Origin: Hordeum vulgare subsp. vulgare
Taxonomy: Eukaryota > Streptophyta > Magnoliopsida > Poales > Poaceae
Reading direction: 5' to 3'
NCBI RefSeq assembly: GCF_904849725.1
Contig: NC_058524.1
Location: forward strand, 505,594,263-505,658,262
DNA length: 64,000 nucleotides
Positions 36,039-49,060 of this stretch are shown piece after piece; position 1 is the stretch's first letter; each line of letters begins with the position of its first letter. A program made the position numbers and the translations under genes. The notes beneath the pieces are model-generated. The model saw nothing but the letters and a program-made list of their open reading frames with translations. It did no database searches and had not been told where the DNA came from.

Positions 36039-38602
36039 AGAAAGGACATGGATGTCGCCTAGAGGGGGGGGGGTGAATAGGCGCTTTAAAATAATTAAGG
36101 TTTAGGCTTGAACAAATGCGGAATAAAACTAACGTTTAATATGTCAAGCACAAAACCTACAAACAACTAGGCTCACCTATGTGCACCAACAACTTATGCT
36201 AAGCAAGATAAACAACTAAGTGATAGCAAGATATATTACAATAGACAATATGTCTATCACAAAGTAAAGCGCATAAGTAAAGGGTTCGGGTAAGAGATAA
36301 CCGAGGCACGGGGAGACGATGATGTATCCCGAAGTTCCCACCCTTGCGGATGCTAATCTTCGTTAGAGCGGTGTGGAGGCACAATGCTCCCCAAGGTGCC
36401 ACTAAGGCCACCGTAATCTCCTCACGCCCTCGCACAATGCAAGATGCCGTGATTCCACTAAGGGACCCTTGAGGGCGGTCACCGAACCCGTACAAATGGC
36501 AAACCTTGGGGGCGGTCACCGAACCCGTACACGTGGCAACCCTTGGGGGCGGTTACCGATACCCATACAAATTGCTTGGGGCAATCTCCACAACCTAATT
36601 GGAGACCCCGACACTTCCTGGAGCTTCACACCACAATGATTGAGCTCCGAGACTCCACCAAGCTTCTAGGACGCCAAAGCATCCACGAAGAACAATATCT
36701 AGGGTACTAAGTACCAAAGGTAATAAGCTTATCAAACTTCACTTCCACGTATCACCGTGGAGAACTCAAACCGATGCAACTAATGCTATGGCAAGAACAC
36801 ACGAAGTGGTCAAGTCCCTCACACTCAAATCCCTCCACAACAACAAAAGCTATGGAGAAAATATGAGAGGAAGAACAAGGAGCTCACAAAGAACTCCAAG
36901 ATCAAGATCCAAGGGGTTCCCCTCACATAAAGGAGAAAGTGATTGGTGGAGATGTGGATCTAGATCTCCTCTCTCTTTTCCCTCAAGAACAAGCAAGAAT
37001 CATTGGAGGGATTGAGAGTAAGCAAGCTCTAAGAATGTCAACAATGGAGGTAGAACAAGAGCTCAACGGATAGATAAGGTCAATTGGGAAGAAGACCCCC
37101 TTTATATAGTGGGGGAAGGAATCAGACCGTTACCCCCACTTACAGCCCGAGCCCAGCGGTACTACCGTTGGCTACAGCGGTACTACCGCTGGCACTCCAG
37201 CGGTACTACCGCTGACCAGGGGCGGTACTACCGCTGGCTGTAGCGGTACTACCGCTGGCACTCCAGCGGTACTACCGCTCGTCCCAGCGGTACTACCGCT
37301 GGGCCCCTGGTAGTGCAAAGGCACTACCACCGCCAAGAAAGTCTTCGCAAAAAGGTTCGACACAGTACAACCGCAAAGATGACGGTACTAAAAACTTGGA
37401 GCGGTACTACCGCTGGCCAGGGGCGGTACTACCGCTGGACAGCGGTACTACCGCCAGCTCTAGCGGTACTACCGCTAGGGCCAGCGGTACTACCGCCAAC
37501 TCCAGCGGTACTACCGCTAGGTCCAGCGGTACTACCGCTCGCCACTGAAATAGCCATAACTTTCGCATACGAGCTCCGAATCGAGCAAACCCAAGCTTGT
37601 TGAAAATCTTAAGGCCATGCAGATATGAAAATGCCAATGATATAGAGATGTGAGTCATCTATGAATGAAGAACCGGCAAAAACTCCAACATCGAAAACAT
37701 CATAGTAGATGCATATGGACTCCGTTTTCGATGAACTCAAGCTTGTTACGAAGATGACCATAAGCTCTAAAACTCACAAAGAGAAACACCAAACAAGAAC
37801 CAAGAAGTATGATGCAAGGATGCAAATGGTTTGAGCTCTCAACGAACGATACGATCAAGCTACTCACTTGAGAGCCCCCCTTGATAGTACAACAATCTAT
37901 CCTAAACGGAAAACCTATCAAGGGCAAACCTATACCTTGCACCTCGTCCTCTTGAGCTAGATGATGATGATCTTGGCTTCCTCAAGATGGACCATCTTTC
38001 TTGATTGCGTTGGTTTGATGAAGACTAGTTGATTGCTCCCCCATACTCACTATGGGTGAGCCACTTTTTAGCATATATTCACAAGTCCATTGCCACCACA
38101 ATGGACGGCAAGCTTCAAGCATGATATCTTCGTGCTGATCCACTTGAACTTGCACATCGCAATCTTGATGACAATCACAACTTGACGTCATACTTCATGG
38201 GTTGTATGAGATCTTCTCTTTGACGCAAGCCCATGGAAACACACCTAACCCCCACATAGAACTCTCACGAAGACCATGGGTTAGTACACAAACACGTAAT
38301 GGACAATGCTTACCATACCATGGGATCACTTGATCCCTCTCGGTACATCTTGTACGCTTTGTGTGTTGATCATCTTGATTTACTCTTTGTCTGAGATCTT
38401 GATCAACCTTGTGTCTCTATGACAATTCTTTGGATAATACCTTGAATACCACCTTGGTCATCATATAAACTCCTTGAACCCAACAGATGGACTTCAAGAA
38501 GTGCCTATGGACAAATCCTATAAATATAACTTAAGGCAACCATTAGTCCATAGGAATTGTCATCAATTACCGAAACCACATATGGAGATATATGCTCTAA
38601 CA
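36039..38602 (-). mobile_element. Solo LTR of a Copia family related to element D
   Basis: Its minus-strand start TGTTAGAGCATATATCTCC (38602 downward) parallels D's TGTTAGGACATATTTC, and its end ...CACCCCCCCCTCTAGGCGAC...CCTTTC parallels D's CACCCCCCCTCTAATCAACC...CCTTTCA. No internal region or second LTR is present. Flanks are atccc (36034-36038) and ctccc (38603-38607), a 5-bp duplication with one change. It split the polypurine tract of Angela-3. On the minus strand a TATATAAA lies at 37101-37108. Confidence 0.85.
37154..37540. repeat. Palindromic minisatellite in the solo LTR
   Basis: About 14 copies of agcggtactaccgct, in two blocks (37154-37310 and 37400-37540) with 6-12 nt spacers (ggcactcc, aggtcc). 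This is the reverse-complement form of the D repeat and is more regular. It lies just upstream of the TATA box in LTR orientation. Short Pro/Leu/Val-rich ORFs here are by-products. Confidence 0.92.
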
Positions 38603-41600
38603 CTCCCACTTGCACTAGAGTCAATAATCTAGTTCACATCACTATGTGATTGCAATGAACCTAACACCCATACAGTTATGGAGTTTGATCATATCTTGCT
38701 TGTGAGAGAGGTTTTAGTCCATGGGTGTGAACCTTTCAGATACGTGTGTGCTTTACAAATATCTATGTCATCCCATAGATGCTGCTACCACGCACCATTT
38801 GGAACTATTCCAAATGACGGCTCCACTATACGAATCCGGTTTACTACTCATAGTTATTCGGATTAGTATCAAAGCTTGCATCGATGTAACTCTTTACGAC
38901 AAACTCTTTAATCACCTCCATAATTGAGAAAAAAAATCCTTAGTCCACTAGTTACTAAGGATAGCTTTTGACCTCTGTCCAGTAATCCATTCCTGGATCA
39001 CTTCTGTACCCCTTCACAGAATCATGGCAAGGCACACATCAGGTGCGGTACACAGTATAGCATACTATAGAGCCTATGGCTAATGCATAGGGGGCGACCT
39101 TCGTACTTTCTCTTTCTTCTGCCATGGTCGAGATTTGAGTCTTACTCAAATTCACACCTTACAACACAGCCAAGAACTCCTTCTTTGCTGATCTATTTTG
39201 AACTCCTTCAAAACTTGCCAGGGCATGCATTTCGTTGAAAGTTCTTATTAAGCGTCTTGATCTATCGCCATAGATCTTGATGCACAATGTTCAAGTAGCT
39301 TAATCCAGGTTTTCCTTTGAAAAACACCTTTCAAACAACCCTTTATGATTTCCATAAATTCTACATTATTTTCGATCAACAATATGTCTACCACATATAC
39401 TCATCCGAAGTCCTATAGTGCTCCCACTCACTTCTTTGGAAATACAAGTTTCTCATAAACCTTGTATAAACCCAAAAGCTTTGATCATCTCATCAAAGCA
39501 TATATTCCAACTCCGAGATGCTTGCACCAGTCCATAGAAGGATTGCTATAGCTTGCATACTTGTTAGCATCCTTAGGATCGACAAAACCTTCTGGTTGTA
39601 TCACATACAACCTTTCCTCAATGAAACCGTCGAGGAAACAATGTTTTGACATCCTATGTGCAATATTTCATAAATAATGCAACAACTGCTAACATAATTC
39701 CAACAGACTTTTAGCATCGCTATGAGTGAGAAAGTCTCATCATAATCAACTCTTTGAACTTGTCGGAAACATCTTTGAGACAAGTCGAGCTTTTCTCAAT
39801 GGTGACTTTTCACCATCATCGTCTCTCTCCCTTTTAAAGATCCATATGTACTTAATAGTCTTACGACCATCAAGTAGTTCTTCCAAAGTCTACACTTTGT
39901 TTTTATACACGGATCCTCTCTCGAATTTCATGGCCTCTAGCCATTTGCCGGAATCCGGGCCCACCATCGCTTCTCCATAGCTCGTAGGTTCATTTGTTGT
40001 CCAACAACATGACCTCCAAGACAGGGTTATCGTACAACTTTGTAGGAGTACGTGACCTTGTCGACCTACGAGGTTTGAAGTAACTTGATCCGAAGTTTCA
40101 TGATCACTATCATTAGCTTCCACTTCAATTGGTGTAGGCGCCATAAGAACAACTTCCTGCGCCCTCCTACACACTGGTTGAAGTGAGGGTTCAATAACCT
40201 CATCAAGTTCCACTATCGTCCCACTCAATTCTTTCAAGAGAAACTTTTCCTTGAGAAAGGACCCATTTCTAGAAACAAACACTTTGCTTCCGGATCTGAG
40301 ATAGGAGATATACCCAACAGTTTTGGGTGTCCTATGAAGATGCTTTTATCCACTTTGGGTTCGAGCTTATCACGCTGAAACTTTTCCACATAAGCGTCGT
40401 AGCCCCAAACTTTTAAGAAACGACAGCTTAGGTTTCTCCAAACCATAATTCATACGATGTCATCTCAATGGAATTACGTGGTGCCCTTTTTAAAGTGAAT
40501 GCGGTTGTCTCTAATGCCTAACCCAAAAACGACAGTGATAATTCGATAAGAGACATCATAGTATGCACCATATCCAATAGGGCGCGGCTATGATGTTCGG
40601 ACACACCATCACACTATGGTGCTCCAGGTGGCATGAATTGCGAAACAATTTCCACATTGTCTTAACTGCGTACCAAACTCGCAACTCAGATATTCATCTC
40701 TATGATCATATCATAGACATTTTATCCTTTTGTCATGACGATCTTCACTCTGAAATTGCTTTGAACTTTTCAACATTTCAGACTTGTGATTCATCAAGTA
40801 AATACTCCTGTATCTACTCAAATCGTCAGTGAAGTAAGAACATAACGATATCCACTGCGTGCCTCAGCATTCATTGGACTGCACACATAAAAAATGTATT
40901 ACTTTCAACAAGTTACTTTCTTGTTCCATCTCGCTGGAAAAACGAGGCCTTCAGTCATCTTGCCCATGTGGTATGATTTGCATGTCTCAAGTGATTCAAA
41001 ATCAAGTGAGTCCAAACGATCCATCTGCATGGAGTTTCTTCACGCGTTTATACCCATAGGTATGGTTTGCATGTCTCAAACGTTTCAAAAATGAGTGAGT
41101 ACAAAGATCCATTAGCATGGAGCTTCTTCATGCATTTTATACCAACATGACTCAAGTTGCAGTGCCACAAGTAAGTGGTACTATCATTACTACTTTGTAT
41201 CTTTTGGCATCAATATTATGAACATGTGTAGCACTACGATCGAGATTCAATAAACCATTGAAGGTATTTATTCAAGCAAATAGAATAACCATTATTCTCT
41301 TTAAATAAATAATCGTATTGCAATAAACACGATCTAATCATGTTCATGCTCAACGCAAATACCAAATAAAAATTATTTAGGTTTAACACTAATCCCGATG
41401 GTAGAGGGACTGTGCGATGTTTGATCACATCAACCTTGGAAACACTTCCAACACATATCGTCACCTCGCCTTTAGCTAGTGTCCGTTTATTCAGTAGCTT
41501 TTATTTCGAGTTACTGACACTTAGCAACCGAACCGGTATCTAATACCCTCGTGCTACTAGGAGTACTAGTAAAGTACACATCAATATCATGTATATCCAA

Positions 41601-43672
41601 TATACTTCTGTCGACTTTGCCAGCCTTCTCATCTACCAAGTATCTAGGGCAGTTCCTCTTCAGTGACCGTTCCCCTCATAACAGAAGCACTTAGTCTCGG
41701 GTTTGGGTTCAACCTTGGGTCTCTTCACTAGAGCAAGAACTAGTTTGTCGTCCTATGAAGTATCCCTTCTTGCCCTTGCCTTTCTTGAAACTAGTGGTTT
41801 TACTAACCATCAACAATTGATGCTCCTTTTTGATTTCTACTTTCACGGTGTCAAACATCGCGAATAGTTCAAGGGTCATCATATCTATCCCTGATATGTT
41901 ATAATTCATCACAAAGCTCTAGTAGCTTGGTGGCAGTGACTTTGGAGAACCATCACTATCTCATCTGGAAGATTAACTCCCACTCGATTCAAGTGATTGT
42001 AGCACTCAGACAATCGGAGCACATGCTCAATGATTGAGCTTATTCTCCCTTACTTTTAGACAAAGAATCTTGTCGGAGGTCTTATACCTCTCAACAAGGG
42101 CACGAGCATGAAATCCCAATTTCACCTCTTGGAACATCTCATATATTTCGTGACGTGCAAAACATCTTTAGCGCCTCAATTCTAAGACGTTAAGCATTAC
42201 ACACCGAACTATCACGTAGTCATCAAAAACGTGTATGTCAGATGTTCGCAACATCCACACATGACGTTCGAGGTTCAACACACCGAGCGGTGCATTAAGG
42301 ACATAAGCATGCGGCGCAGCAATGAGGACAATCCTCAGTTTACGAACCTAGTCCGCATAATTGCTACTATCATCTTTCAACTAAATTTTCTCTAGGAACA
42401 CATAAAAATTAGTAGATCTACAGCGCAAGCTACAACATTATTTGCAAAGACCTTTTGACTATGTTCATGATAATTGAGTTTAGCTAATCATATTACTAAT
42501 AACTCCCACTCAAATAGACATCCCTCAAGTCATTCGAGTGGCGCATGATCCAAATCCACTAACTCAAGTCCGATCATCACGTGAGTTGAGTATAGTTTCA
42601 GTGGTGAACATCTCCATGTTGATCATATCAACTATATGATTCATGCTCGACCTTTCGGTCTCTTGTGTTCCGAGGCCATGTCTGTACATGCTAGGCTCGT
42701 CAAGTTTAACCCGAGTGTTCCGCGTGTGCAACTGTTTTGCACCCGTTGTATGTGAACGTTGAGTCTATCACACCCGATCATCACGTGGTGTCTCGAAACG
42801 ACGAACTGTCGCAACGGTGCACAGTCGGGGAGAACACAATTTTATCTTGAAATTTTAGTGATGGATCACCTTATAATGCTATCGTCGTTCTAAGCAAAAT
42901 AAGGTGCATAAAAGGATTAACATCACATGCAAATCATAAGTGACATGATATGGCCATGATCTTGTGCTTCTTGATCTCCATCACCAAAGCACCGGCATGA
43001 TCTTCATCGTCACCGGCGCCACACCAGGATCTCCATCATTGTGCCGCCATCGAGGTTGTCGTGCTATCTATTCTATTACTACTAAATCTACTACCTAGCA
43101 ATATAGTAAACGCATCTGCAAGCACAAACGTTAGTTTAAAGACAACCCTATGGCTCCTGCCGGTTGCCGTAGCATCGACGTGGAAGTCGATATTTAACTA
43201 TTACAACACGATCATCTCGTACATCCAATATATCACATCATGTCTTTGGCCATATCACACCACATGCATACCCTGCAAAAACAAGTTAGACGTCCTCTAA
43301 TTTGTTGCTGCATGTTTTACGTGGCTGTTATGGGTATCTAGTATGATCGCATCTTACTTACGCAAAGCCACAACGGTGATATGCAAATTGCTATTTAACC
43401 TTCTCCAAGGACCGCCTCGGTCAAATACGATTCAACTAAAGTTGAAAAACAGACACCCGCCGGTCATCTTTATGCAACAAGTTGCATGTCAGTCGATGAA
43501 ACCGGTCTCTCGTAAGCGTACGAGTAAGGTTGGTCCGGGCCGCTTCAATCCAACAATACCGCCGAATCAAGAAAAGACTAAGGAGGGAAGCAAATTGAAC
43601 ATCAACACCCACAAACTCTTTTGTGTTCTACTCGAGATATCATCTACGCATGAACCTAGCTCATGATGCCAC
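38603..43672 (-). pseudogene. Angela-3 internal region, heavily decayed Copia gag-pol
   Basis: Collinear with Angela-1 and Angela-4 in minus orientation. Recognisable fragments: polypurine tract and RNase H zone (38603-39000), RT (39430-39980; the Angela-1-like stretches are full of stops), linker and integrase end (40230-40450, VWGYDAYVEKFQRDKLEPKVDK), protease/pre-integrase (41234-41464, KVDVIKHRTVPLPSGLVLNL), gag C-terminal part (41709-41912, EIKKEHQLLMVSKTTSFKK) and a leader to 43672. No open frame exceeds about 130 codons. The protease fragment ends in the same out-of-frame tail, LQWFIESRS, as Angela-4. Confidence 0.85.
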
Positions 43673-44162
43673 TGTTGGGAAAAGTTGCATGGGAAACAAA
43701 AAATTTCCTACGCACACGCAATACCTATCCATGGTGATGATCATCTACGAGTGGGGAGAGTGAATCTACATACCCTTGTAGATCACTAAGCGGAAGCGTA
43801 TATAATGCGGTTGATGTAGTGGAACATCTTCACGATCCAAATCGCAGCCCGTCCCGCGATCTCATCACGATCCGTCCCACGATCCTTACCGATCTAGTGC
43901 CGAACGGACGACACCTCCGCCTCCAGCACACGTACAATTCGATGACGATCTCCACCTTCTTGATCCAGCAAGAGGGGCAGAGAGGTAGATGATTTCTACA
44001 GCACGGCGGCGTGGTTGTGGTGGTGGTGGTGCTATTCGAGCAGGGCTTCGCCTAATTACCGCTGAAACTAGAGGCGAAACAGATCTAGAGACAGAGGGCA
44101 GCACGTGGATGTTTTCTGTGTGTCTAAAACCCTCAAAACCCTTAGTATATATAGGAGGAGAG
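43673..44162 (-). mobile_element. Angela-3: 5' LTR, interrupted
   Basis: Matches the first 490 bp of 34217-36031 (TGTTGGGAAAAGTTGCATGG...) and stops at 44162, where element B begins. The rest lies beyond the window. The adjacent primer site is gatgccac before 43673. The last bases, gagag (44158-44162), would be B's left target duplication. Confidence 0.9.
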
Positions 44163-45686
44163 TGATGACCCACAAGTGTAGGGGATCTATCGTAGTCCTT
44201 TTGATAAGTAAGAGTGTCGAACCCAACGAGGAGCAGAAGGATCTGACAAGTGATTTTCAGCAAGGTATTCTCTGCAAGCACTGAAATTATGGGTAACAGA
44301 TAGTTGTGTGATAAGATGATTCGTAGCAAGTAGCAAGTAACAATAGTAAAAAAGGTGCAGCAAAGTGGCCCAATCCCTTTTGTAGCAAGGGACAAGCCTG
44401 GACAAACTCTTATAGGAGGTAAAGCGCTCCCGAGGACACCTGGGAATTTCTGTCAAGCTAGTTTTCATCATGTTCATATGATTCACGCTCGCTACTTTGA
44501 TAGTTTGATATGTGGGTGGAACGGTGCTTGGGTGCTGCCCTTACTTGGAAAACATCCCACTTATGATTAACCCCTCTCGCAAGCATCCGCAACTACAAAA
44601 GAAGAATTAAGACAAAGTCTAACCATAGCATTAAACTAGTGGATCCAAATCAGCCCCTTACGAAGCAACGCATAAACTAGGGTTTAAGCTTCTGTCACTC
44701 TAGCAACCCATCATCTACTTACTACTTCCCAATGCCTTCCTCTAGGCCCAAATAATGGTGAAGTGTCATGTAGTCGACGCTCACATAACACCACTAGAGG
44801 AGAGACAACATACAACACATCAAAATATCGAACGAATACCAAATTCACATGACTACTTATAGCAAGACTTATCCCATGTCCTCAGGAACAAAAGTGACTA
44901 CTCACAAAGCATAATTATGTTCATGACCAGAGATGTATTGAATAGCATCAAGGATTTGAACATATAATCTTCCACCGAATAATCCAACTAGCATCAACTA
45001 CAAAGAGTAATTAACACTACTAGCAACCTTACAAGTACCAATCGGAGTCGCGAGACGGAGATTGGTTACAAGAGATGAACTAGGGTTTGGAGATGAGATG
45101 GTGCTGATGAAGATGTTGCTGGTGATGAGTCCCCTCCGATGAGAGGAGTGTTGGTGATGACGATGGCGACGATTTCCCCCTCCGGGAGGGAAGTTTCCCC
45201 GGCAGGACGACCCTGCTGGAGCTCTAGATTGGTTCTGCTCAAGTTCTGCCTCGTGGTGGCGGTGATTCCTCCCGAAAGCCTCCTTCTGATTTTTTTCTGG
45301 AACGAAACCCTCCTTATAGCAAAAGATGGCAGCCAGAGGGCCAACACGGAGCCCACAAGCCCCCTAGGCGCGACCAGGGGGTAGGCCGCGCCTATCACGC
45401 TTGTGGCCTCCTGGTGGCTCCCCTCTTGTACTTCTTCCACCCAGTATTTTTTATAAATTCCAAAATAATTCCTCGTTGATTTTCACGGCTTTTGGAGTTG
45501 CGCAGAATAGGTATCTCAAACTTGCTCCTTTTTCAGGCCAGAATTCCAGCTGCCGGCATTCTCCCTCTTCATGTAAACCTTGTAAAATAAGAGAGAAAAG
45601 GCATAAGTATTGTACCGTGAAGTGTAATAACAGCCCATAAAGCGATAAATATCAACATAAAAGCATGATGCAAAATGGACGTATCA
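44163..45686 (-). mobile_element. Element B: 3' LTR (1524 bp), Athila-like Gypsy
   Basis: Same family as element A: starts TGATGACCCACAAG and ends GGACGTATCA at 45686, followed by the polypurine tract (45687 on, aagcttgggg on the minus strand). Contains the GC-rich hairpin at about 45348-45423. Confidence 0.92.
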
Positions 45687-47224
45687 ACTCCCCAAGCTTA
45701 GACCTCGCTTGTCCTCAAGCGGAAGCCGAGATCAATAAATATGCCCACAAGTTTAGAGATAGAGGCGTCGACAAAACAAGATACAGACATGCAGGCATCA
45801 AGATCATAAATAGAACAACAATAGCGTCATATAAACTCTTATGCTAGAGTGATAACTCGTTCACAAAGTTAAGTATGGATCAAGAGCCTTATTGAGAATT
45901 AACAACCAATAGCCTTTAGTCAATGAAGCAATTGCAATTTATCATAACATCGAAAAGAGTCAAATAAGAGCTTGTAAAGCAAATCCACATACTCAATCAT
46001 CCTTTCGTCTCCTACAATTGCTAAAACTCACGTGTTACTTATGAGATCAAAGTTTCAGCTCGACACAGAGAAAGATAGGGGCTTATAGTTTCGCCTCCCA
46101 ACTACTTACCTCAAGGGTAATGTCAACAATAATAATTCATGAATACTTACTTCCAAGTTGACATATGAATATAGATCTTTCCCTAGCATATGACGTTAGC
46201 CAAGATAAAGGCGAAATAAGAAATTGGTGACGATCACCATGACACTTTTAAGGGCAAAAAGTAAAGGTACAAGATATGCCCTTCGCAGAGGAAAGCAGAG
46301 GTTGTCATGCGCTTTTGAGGTTTGGATGTGTTACCTCTTAGTGTGAAGGAACGTCACTTTATATTGCCTCCTGTGATAAAGAACTTTATTATGCAGTCTG
46401 TCGCTTTTATGTCTTCCTCATCACAGGTTTGTACAAAGCTTATTTTCCACACACAAATGGATCATACATGTTTAGGGAGCAATTTTTATTGCTTGCACCG
46501 ATGACAACTTACTTGAGGGATCTTATTAAATCCATAGGTAGGTATGGTGGACTCTCATGGCAAAACTAGGTTGAAGGTTTATGGATGCACAAGTAGTATC
46601 TCTACTTAGTGCGGAAGTTTTGGCTGATATGAGGTGGAAGCAAGCGTCACATGCTAAGGGATCTCTAGTCATATAACATTGTTCACAACCAAGCAAACAT
46701 AATTCATTATGTTTTCTTCCTTGTCCAACATCTACTTCTAAGCATGTAATAGTTTAATGAGTGTTCACAATCATAGACGGTGTCAAAGACGATATATTTA
46801 TATGTGAACCTCTCTTCTTTATTACATCCTATTAATTGCAACAATGACCAAGGTCTACGTTTGTCCACCCACAACAGGTTTCAATCAAAATTATTTTTAT
46901 ATGTGAGTTCATCACTTCCCATAAGATCATTACATGATCTTTCATGCTTTTGTTTTTTATCATTCTTTTCTTTAGATCATGGCATGAGGCAAGGCCCTTA
47001 ACTAAAACACTCTTTATTATATGGCTCACGAGCTCGAATACATTGGGGGTGACACAAAGCAAAACTCAAGCCTAGAACACTAAGAACTTTAATCTACTAG
47101 AGGAAGATAAAACCAAAAAGGATCGAACTGAGAAAAGGTAAAGGCAAAAGATGTTATGGTGATACGATATCGGGGCAACTCCCCCAAGCTTGGCACAAGC
47201 CAAGGGGATTGCCCATACCCGTGC
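45687..47224 (-). other. Element B: long non-coding 3' spacer
   Basis: Collinear with 1132-2656 of element A. The LTR junction here has one C fewer than in A, while the internal polypurine-tract-like motif (47176-47191, caactcccccaagctt) keeps the full 16 nt. Nothing coding recognised. Confidence 0.75.
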
Positions 47225-47746
47225 TTAGTTGTCTTCCTTTGAAGGTGATGGTGGTGGATTTGTTGCGACCTGGGTTTGATCCTCCGTCTTCCAAGGCATA
47301 GGTGCTCCATCATGGAAAGATGGTCGAGTCTCCGGAATCCTCAAATCTGCAGCCAACCGTATTAATTTAAATCTATACTCATACTCACAGTTTTGGTTCT
47401 ACAGGTCATAGATCTGGGCTTGGAGGTGATCAATTCTGTCATAGAGCCTGGAGAGGTACTTCCCGATGTCATTGGCATCGATCTTGTGCTTGTTGGTGAA
47501 CTCCGTGATCATCATGTGGTTAACGTTGAGTCCGCGTTCCACCATCGCTTGGCACTTGAAGACTTGCTGCTCCATTGCTTCGAGCCTAGCCTCCATGCTT
47601 CTGGTCTTCTTGGGCCCCTCAACATCACGGATGTGCAGCACCCCCTCACGCATCTCGATAGATTGAGGGTGTTGCAGCACGCCCGTGAGGTAGGGATTGA
47701 TGACCTTCTCGAAGAACTTGTCCTTCAGACCTTTTGGGGACGCCAT
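47225..47746 (-). pseudogene. Element B ORF3: coiled-coil protein of unknown function, one stop
   Basis: Homologue of element A ORF3 (start MASPKGLKDKFF). A CAG-to-TAG change near 47399 (IYDL*N) cuts it at 115 residues; downstream the frame continues to the same C-terminus (KEDN, stop at 47225). No membrane segment or signal peptide. The AT-rich box at 47828-47837 and hairpin at 47879-47979 upstream are in the same positions as in A. Confidence 0.65.
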
Positions 47747-47827
47747 AGCGATCTAGGTCTGTCTGCACAGTAGCTCGAAACGAAAACAGAGGATATTTGC
47801 ATGAGACAAGGGTCAAACCTTTGGGAG

Positions 47828-47837
47828 AATATATAAT
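47828..47837 (-). promoter_or_regulatory. TATA-like box upstream of ORF3 (element B)
   Basis: ATTATATATT on the minus strand, 82 nt before the ORF3 ATG; identical in element A. Confidence 0.4.
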
Positions 47838-47878
47838 GAATTTTTCCCGACCAGGAGGAGTACTCTGCAAGAAAACAG

Positions 47879-47979
47879 AGTCCGGGAGGCACACGAGGTG
47901 CCCAGAAGCCCGCTAGGCGCGGCCAGCAGGGTATGCCGCGCCTAGCAGGCTTGCCGCCTCCTCGTGCGCTTTCCGGACT
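47879..47979. repeat. Internal GC-rich hairpin, LTR-like module (element B)
   Basis: AGTCCGG (47879-47885) pairs with CCGGACT (47973-47979); the inner core gctaggcgcggc pairs with gccgcgcctagc, as in A and the LTRs. Confidence 0.8.
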
Positions 47980-48028
47980 ACTTTAAATTTTTCTATTTTT
48001 CTAAAAATTCCAAAACGGAGAAAAAGTC

Positions 48029-49060
48029 CTACTGGAAAAGTTTTGGAGTCGGTTTACTTACCGAATCACATACCTCTTCGTTTTCGGAGTCTGAAACAGG
48101 CTGATAAATATCCCTTATGTACTCCTCCGGAGTTATGGTATTAATAACATTGCTTTCAACATTTATGGGAGTACCTGAGATATAATGCTTGATTCTTTGC
48201 CCATTTACCACTCTCGGAAAATTACCTTCCGTGTTGTTCATCTTGATGGCACCAGAATGATATACTTCCTCAACAATGTAAGGACCTTCCCATTTAGAGA
48301 GAAGATTACGTTCAAAAAATCTTAAACGAGAATTATATAGCAAGACATAATCACCTACATTGAACTCACGTTTTTGTATCCTTTTATCATGCCACCTCTT
48401 AACCTTTTCTTTGAACAACTTGGCATTTTCATATGCCTGAGCTCTCCATTCATCGAGTGAGCTAATATCAAATAACCTCTTCTCACCAGCAAGTTTGAAA
48501 TCAAAGTTGAGCTCTTTGATTTCCCAATAAGCCTTATGCTCCAGCTCAAGAAGTAAATGGCATGCTTTACCGTAAACCATTTTGTACGGAGACATGCCCA
48601 TGGGATTCTTATAAGCAGTTCTATAAGCCCACAGTGCATCATCAAGCTTCTTAGACCAATTCTTTCTAGACCTATTAACAGTCTTTTGCAGAATTAGTTT
48701 AATCTCTCTATTACTTAGCTCTACTTGACCACTAGTCTGAGAATGATAGGGAGATGCAACTCTATGGTTGACATCATACTTAGCAAGCGTTTTACTGAAA
48801 GCACCATGAATGAAATGTGAACCACCATCGGTCATTAGATATCTAGGGACTCCAAATCTAGGGAAAATAACTTCTTTAAGCATCCTGATAGAGGTGTTGT
48901 GATCAGCACTACTAGTTGGGATAGCTTCTACCCACTTAGTAACGTAATCAACAACAACTAGGATATGAGTATACCCGTTGGATTTTGGAAAAGGTCCCAT
49001 ATAATCAAAACCCCAAACATCAAATGGTACAATGACAAGTGAATAATTCATAGGAATTTC
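48029..49060 (-). pseudogene. Element B integrase (Gypsy pol)
   Basis: An open 340-codon stretch: WGFDYMGPFPKSNGYTH, MTDGGSHFIHGAF, GQVELSNREIKLIL (D, D, E present), then KWEGPYIVEEVYHSGAIK of the GPY/F region and the C-terminus SKPTPKLFQ. A TAG near 49060 (KR*EIP) separates it from RNase H, where A reads Gln. One residue of the usual HPQSSGQVE block differs (HSQTSGQVE). It would catalyse strand transfer if the polyprotein were whole. Confidence 0.93.

Noticed and set aside
37154..37540. CRISPR-like array of short repeats
   Set aside because: The repeats are 15-nt palindromes with very short, similar spacers inside a plant LTR, with no cas genes; it is a minisatellite.
36788..37603. Small proteins rich in Val-Leu-Pro or Tyr-Arg
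   Set aside because: Translations of the palindromic minisatellite and flanking LTR, not genes.
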